Shown here: piece after piece, positions 5,168 to 7,783 of the stretch | How the letters are laid out: the number at the start of each line of letters is the position of its first letter | Position numbering within the stretch: position 1 is the stretch's first letter | Assembly (NCBI GenBank): GCA_030839005.1 | Contig: JAUZEM010000324.1 | Span: forward strand, 1 to 7,783 | Direction of reading: 5' to 3' | DNA: 7,783 nucleotides | Origin: Actinomycetota bacterium | GTDB lineage: Bacteria > Actinomycetota > Acidimicrobiia > IMCC26256 > PALSA-610 | Program-made: the position numbers and the translations under genes | Notes under the pieces: generated by a model | Seen by the model: only the letters and a program-made list of their open reading frames with translations | The model's database searches: none | Told to the model about the DNA's origin: nothing

Positions 5168-6271
5168 ATGCCGCCTGAAGAAGAAGCCGCGATGAAGCTC
5201 GAGACGCCGTGGCGCCGCGATCTCGACGAGGTCGGGTCGGCAATGGAGAAGTGGGCGCGCGCGACGCTCGGAGTGGATGCGGACGTTTCGAGCGCGTCGG
5301 CGCCCGGCAACGGCATGTCGAGCGAGACGGTGCTCTTCGAGATGACGCTCGGCGGCGAGCGCGAACGCTATGCGGCGCGGCTCGCGCCGATGCCCGAGGT
5401 GTACCCCGTGTTTCCCGAGTACGACATCGAGCTGCAGGCCAAGTGCATGAACCTGGTCCGGACTCGCACCGATGTTCCTGCGCCCGACGTCCGCTGGGTC
5501 GAGCTCGACCCGCAGTGGCTCGGTACCCCGTTCCTCGTGATGCGCCGGATCGACGGCGAGGCGCCGCCCGATATCCCGCCGTACGTGTTCGGCGGTTGGG
5601 TCGCCGACGCGCCGCCGGCGACGCGGGCCGCCATGCAGACCCGCACGCTCGAGGTGCTGACGAAAGTGCACCAGATCACACCCGCGAACGCTGATCTCTC
5701 GTTCCTGGCGCGGCCGCAACACGGATCGACCGCGCTGCGTCAGCAGATCGGGCACGAGCGCTGGTACTACGACTGGGCGCGCGAGGGCGTCTCGTACCCG
5801 TTGATCGACGCGACATTTTCGTGGCTCGACGCGCACTGGCCCGACGAGGGCGAAACGGTGCTCAACTGGGGCGACGCGCGTGTCGGCAACGTCTTGTACC
5901 GCGACTTCACGCCGATCGCGGTGCTCGACTGGGAGATGGCGACCGTGGGCCCGCGCGAGGTCGACCTCGCGTGGATGATCTTCCTGCACGAGTTCTTCCA
6001 CGACATGGCGGTGGGATTCGGGCTGCCGGGGATGACCGACTTCATGCAGCGCGACTCGGTCATCGCCGAGTACGAGACGCTGAGCGGGCACGTGGTGCGC
6101 AACCTCGACTGGTTCGAGGTGTTCGCCGCGCTGCGGTTCGCGATCGTCTCGATCCGCACGAGCAAGCGGGGCATCGCGTACGGCACGATGGAGGAGCCGG
6201 CCGACCCCGACGACCTCATCATGTTCCGCAACCTGCTCGAGGCGATGCTCGCCGGGACGTACTGGAGATGA
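5168..6271 (+). CDS. Phosphotransferase family protein (APH / ACAD10-like kinase fold)
   Basis: This 367-residue protein of the aminoglycoside-phosphotransferase superfamily belongs to the actinobacterial branch often found among acyl-CoA metabolism genes rather than in drug resistance. An N-lobe Gly loop (Gly-Asn-Gly-Met-Ser-Ser-Glu, 48-54) is followed by Tyr-Ala-Ala-Arg (68-71), where Arg stands at the usual ATP-lysine position, and a hinge-like Val-Met-Arg-Arg-Ile-Asp-Gly (124-130). The catalytic loop reads Trp-Gly-Asp-Ala-Arg-Val-Gly-Asn (234-241), so Asp236 and Asn241 of Brenner's motif are kept but Trp replaces the first His. The metal-binding Asp254 is in Asp-Trp-Glu. I chose ATG at 5168. 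An upstream GTG at 5150 would add codons (ACA, AGA, TGT) unlike the rest of the gene. ATG at 5192, preceded by AGAAG, is also possible. Its stop overlaps the SRPBCC start. Members of this family phosphorylate small hydroxylated molecules, possibly hydroxyacyl-CoA; the substrate here is unknown. Confidence 0.88.
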   Translation: MPPEEEAAMKLETPWRRDLDEVGSAMEKWARATLGVDADVSSASAPGNGMSSETVLFEMTLGGERERYAARLAPMPEVYPVFPEYDIELQAKCMNLVRTRTDVPAPDVRWVELDPQWLGTPFLVMRRIDGEAPPDIPPYVFGGWVADAPPATRAAMQTRTLEVLTKVHQITPANADLSFLARPQHGSTALRQQIGHERWYYDWAREGVSYPLIDATFSWLDAHWPDEGETVLNWGDARVGNVLYRDFTPIAVLDWEMATVGPREVDLAWMIFLHEFFHDMAVGFGLPGMTDFMQRDSVIAEYETLSGHVVRNLDWFEVFAALRFAIVSIRTSKRGIAYGTMEEPADPDDLIMFRNLLEAMLAGTYWR

Positions 6272-6741
6272 CGACTGAGCGGCTGGAAGTCCAGCGGACC
6301 ATCGAGGCTGAGCCGGCGGCGATCTTCCGGGTGCTGTGCGACCCGCAGGGACATGTGGCGATCGACAGCTCCGGCATGCTGATGGACGCCACAGGCGAGC
6401 CCGTCACCGCAGTCGGCGACAGCTTCGTCGTGCACATGGACCGCGAGGCCCTCAACGACTTCCCGATGGGCCGCTACGACGTGACCGTCACCATCACCAC
6501 ACTCGTTCCCGACCGCGAGATCGCGTGGACGATCGTCGGCCAGATCCGTCCGCCGATCGGCCACGTCTACGGGTACACGCTCGCGCCGGTCGACGGCGGC
6601 ACGCTCGTCACGTCGTACTACGACTGGTCGTCCATCGATCCCGTGTGGAAAGAGGCAGGCATCTTTCCGGTGATATCCGAGGGTGCGCTGCGGGCCACGC
6701 TCGGGATCCTCGCCCGGACGGTGACGCGGGGCGGCCCGTGA
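6268..6741 (+). CDS. SRPBCC (START/Bet v 1-like) family protein
   Basis: This is a 157-residue single-domain protein of the SRPBCC fold, a helix-grip cavity that binds hydrophobic ligands; relatives include polyketide cyclases and lipid carriers. The start is typical: Leu-Glu-Val-Gln-Arg-Thr-Ile-Glu-Ala (6-14) is the first strand, followed by the Ala-Ala-Ile-Phe-Arg-Val-Leu helix. Then come Cys-Asp-Pro-Gln-Gly-His and Ser-Gly-Met-Leu-Met (about 24-39), central strands with Tyr-Asp-Val-Thr-Val-Thr-Ile, a His-Val-Tyr-Gly-Tyr strand, Thr-Ser-Tyr-Tyr-Asp-Trp-Ser, and a long C-terminal helix ending in Leu-Ala-Arg-Thr-Val. Length and order match actinobacterial SRPBCC proteins. ATG at 6268 overlaps the phosphotransferase TGA in an ATGA junction, so translation is probably coupled. 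It is the last gene of the plus-strand cluster. No catalytic residues can be assigned. A role in binding or carrying the operon's hydrophobic substrate is inference. Confidence 0.88.
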   Translation: MTTERLEVQRTIEAEPAAIFRVLCDPQGHVAIDSSGMLMDATGEPVTAVGDSFVVHMDREALNDFPMGRYDVTVTITTLVPDREIAWTIVGQIRPPIGHVYGYTLAPVDGGTLVTSYYDWSSIDPVWKEAGIFPVISEGALRATLGILARTVTRGGP

Positions 6742-6742
6742 T

Positions 6743-6758
6743 GGCCCGCGCCCGGGCC
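6743..6758. terminator. GC-rich hairpin between convergent genes (possible bidirectional terminator)
   Basis: GGCCCG (6743-6748) and CGGGCC (6753-6758) form a 6-bp stem with a CGCC loop. The hairpin fills most of the 21-base gap between the SRPBCC stop (6741) and the crotonase stop (6763). No T-tract follows on either strand, so it is at best an actinobacterial-style terminator without a U-tail. Support is mainly positional. Confidence 0.3.
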
Positions 6759-6762
6759 TGGG

Positions 6763-7566
6763 TCAGTCCCGGTACTCGGGGGTGCGCTTCTCCTTCCGGG
6801 CGCGGACGGCCTCCTCGAAGTTCTGGGTGGTGAGGCGCACGTAGAGCTGGGCGATGCCTTCGTGGTCCATGTGTGCGTGCAGGCTGGCCGCGTCGAGGCT
6901 CGACCAGAGCATCCGCTTGGTGACCTCGACACCGACGCGCGAGAAGCCGATCATGCGTTCCGCGACCGAGTAACACTCCTCCAGCAGCTGGTCGGCGGTG
7001 ACGACCCGCGACACCAAGCCGATGCGCGCCGCCTCCGCGGCGTCGACGTCGCGACCGGTGAGCATGATGTCGAACGCGCGCGCGGAGCCGATCTCGCGCG
7101 GGAGCAGGTAGGAGATGCCGAGCTCGCTCGCGGTGAGGCCGTTGTTGATCCCCGCGGCCCGGAAGTACGCCGCCTCGGACGCGATGCGGATGTCGCACGC
7201 GCACGCCAGGCAGAATCCACCGCCGATCGCGGCACCGTTGATCGCGCCGATCACCGGTTGGTGCATCTTGCGAATCGCGGTGATCACGTCGTCGAGCAGC
7301 TCGAGCGCGCGCCGGGCGATCGAGGTCACGGTCAGGCCGTCGATGTTCGGCACGATGCCGGCGTCCTCGAGGTCGGCGCCCGAGCAGAACCCGTGGCCGG
7401 CGCCGGTGAGCACGACGACGCGGACGTCGTTGTCGTGACTCAAGGTCTCCAGAGCCTGACGCAGCGGGATCATCACGTCGAACGCCATCGCGTTCATGCG
7501 CTCCGGACGGTTCAGCGTCACCAGCGCGACGTGCGGGCGGGGCTTGTCGATCTCGACGAATGACAT
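6763..7566 (-). CDS. Enoyl-CoA hydratase/isomerase (crotonase) family protein with atypical active site
   Basis: This 267-residue crotonase-fold protein is of normal family length. The oxyanion-hole elements are clear: Cys-Ser-Gly-Ala-Asp-Leu (61-66) and Ile-Gly-Gly-Gly-Phe (114-118), with Ala64 and Gly117 as the predicted NH donors. Asn20-x-x-x-Asn-Ala-type N-terminal residues (Leu-Asn-Arg-Pro-Glu-Arg-Met-Asn-Ala) and the Leu-Thr-Gly-Arg-x-Val-Asp-Ala-x-Glu-Ala block also fit. The two glutamates used by classical enoyl-CoA hydratase are missing: the position after Gly-Gly-Gly-Phe is Cys119, and the one four residues after Phe135 is Gly139. Glu148 in Leu-Thr-Ala-Ser-Glu-Leu-Gly may serve as a single acid/base. 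It may therefore be an isomerase, a hydrolase or another CoA-acting enzyme rather than a standard hydratase. ATG at 7566 has a good ribosome-binding site. The carboxylase gene lies 28 bases upstream on the same strand, so they are probably co-transcribed. It converges on the SRPBCC gene. Confidence 0.92.
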   Translation of the reverse strand: MSFVEIDKPRPHVALVTLNRPERMNAMAFDVMIPLRQALETLSHDNDVRVVVLTGAGHGFCSGADLEDAGIVPNIDGLTVTSIARRALELLDDVITAIRKMHQPVIGAINGAAIGGGFCLACACDIRIASEAAYFRAAGINNGLTASELGISYLLPREIGSARAFDIMLTGRDVDAAEAARIGLVSRVVTADQLLEECYSVAERMIGFSRVGVEVTKRMLWSSLDAASLHAHMDHEGIAQLYVRLTTQNFEEAVRARKEKRTPEYRD

Positions 7567-7571
7567 CTCGT

Positions 7572-7576
7572 TCCTT
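7572..7576 (-). promoter_or_regulatory. Ribosome-binding site of the crotonase gene
   Basis: AAGGA on the minus strand sits 5 bases before the ATG at 7566-7564. It is the clearest Shine-Dalgarno in the window and fixes the start of the crotonase gene within the 28-base gap after the carboxylase stop. Confidence 0.6.
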
Positions 7577-7594
7577 GTCTGCGGAGTTCTTGGC

Positions 7595-7783
7595 TCAGGG
7601 GCTGATGCCGGCGTGACGCACCGGCCGGAACGGACCCGAGGCGCGGTTCTCGCTCAACGTCAGGCCGTGCAACAACGCGTTACGCAGGTCACGGGGGTCG
7701 ATGACGTCGTCGTAGCCCATGCCGCTCGCGCTGCGGAAGGCGGCCGCCGACTGCTCCGACGCGATGAGGGCCGCCTCTTCGTC
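7595..7783 (-). CDS. Acyl-CoA carboxylase carboxyltransferase (beta) subunit, C-terminal 62 residues
   Basis: This minus-strand frame is open from the right edge to a TGA at 7597-7595, so only the C-terminus of the gene is in the window. The visible peptide has a Glu-Gln-Ser-Ala-Ala-Ala-Phe-Arg helix followed by Tyr-Asp-Asp-Val-Ile-Asp-Pro-Arg-Asp-Leu-Arg and Ala-Leu-Leu-His-Gly-Leu. This Asp-x-Val-Ile-Asp-Pro-x-Asp-x-Arg tail is the hallmark of the biotin-dependent carboxyltransferase C-terminal domain found in acetyl-, propionyl- and methylcrotonyl-CoA carboxylases. The tail alone does not tell which acyl-CoA is used. The following crotonase gene, 28 bases downstream, suggests a short catabolic operon of the leucine, isoprenoid or propionyl-CoA type; this is inference from neighbourhood. 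Confidence 0.8.
   Translation of the reverse strand, partial: DEEAALIASEQSAAAFRSASGMGYDDVIDPRDLRNALLHGLTLSENRASGPFRPVRHAGISP

Noticed and set aside
3137..6091. Very long minus-strand open frame (984 codons) antisense to the ligase, SDR and phosphotransferase genes
   Set aside because: Its translation is dominated by Arg, His, Asp and Gly with no domain logic, as expected for the antisense shadow of GC-rich genes. The plus-strand genes under it have full family motifs.
5821..6267. N-terminal extension of the SRPBCC frame upstream of 6268
   Set aside because: The extension is the out-of-frame shadow of the phosphotransferase gene. The SRPBCC fold begins right after the ATG at 6268.
5150..6271. 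Phosphotransferase interpreted as an antibiotic-resistance gene
   Set aside because: The fold matches the APH superfamily, but the Trp-Gly-Asp loop and the acyl-CoA gene neighbourhood fit the metabolic ACAD10-like branch; nothing points to aminoglycosides.

Overview
This window is GC-rich, densely packed bacterial DNA. GTG starts are frequent, and the gene families point to an actinobacterium: two mycothiol-type DinB/maleylpyruvate-isomerase-like proteins, a WYL-domain regulator, and a lipid/CoA gene set. I lean towards a soil or aquatic Actinomycetota of the acidimicrobial or mycobacterial type. That placement is inference from gene content and base composition; no rRNA or other marker gene is present. 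Coding regions fill nearly everything, no gap exceeds about 65 bases, and there is no mobile element, CRISPR array or RNA gene that I can support.

Left part (1-2700). The 3' end of an unrecognised gene runs off the left edge. It converges on a gene for a TIGR03086-type metal-binding DinB-fold protein. Divergent from that is a YafY-like HTH-WYL regulator. The regulator's 3' end overlaps the 3' end of a second, convergent DinB-fold gene. The regulator is therefore flanked by two distantly similar paralogues. The short divergent region upstream of it holds an 11/13 direct repeat that is a candidate operator.

Centre (2756-6741). Four genes on the plus strand are tightly packed: an AMP-forming acyl-CoA ligase, a short-chain dehydrogenase resembling bacterial 3-alpha-hydroxysteroid and coniferyl-alcohol dehydrogenases, an APH/ACAD10-like phosphotransferase, and a SRPBCC (START-like) protein. 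The ligase stop abuts the dehydrogenase GTG, and the phosphotransferase stop overlaps the SRPBCC start (ATGA). This looks like a catabolic operon for a hydrophobic acid or alcohol: CoA activation, alcohol oxidation or ketone reduction, an optional phosphorylation step, and a hydrophobic-ligand-binding protein. A possible leaderless promoter sits directly in front of it.

Right part (6763-7783). On the minus strand, and converging on the operon, are a crotonase-family gene and, 28 bases upstream of it, the 3' end of an acyl-CoA carboxylase carboxyltransferase gene. The crotonase keeps the CoA/oxyanion-hole motifs but lacks both canonical hydratase glutamates.

Overall this is an accessory lipid, steroid or aromatic catabolism neighbourhood. 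I did not find a clearly new defence, mobile or RNA system. The most interesting points are the four-gene cassette, the atypical crotonase active site, and the paralogue-flanked WYL regulator.
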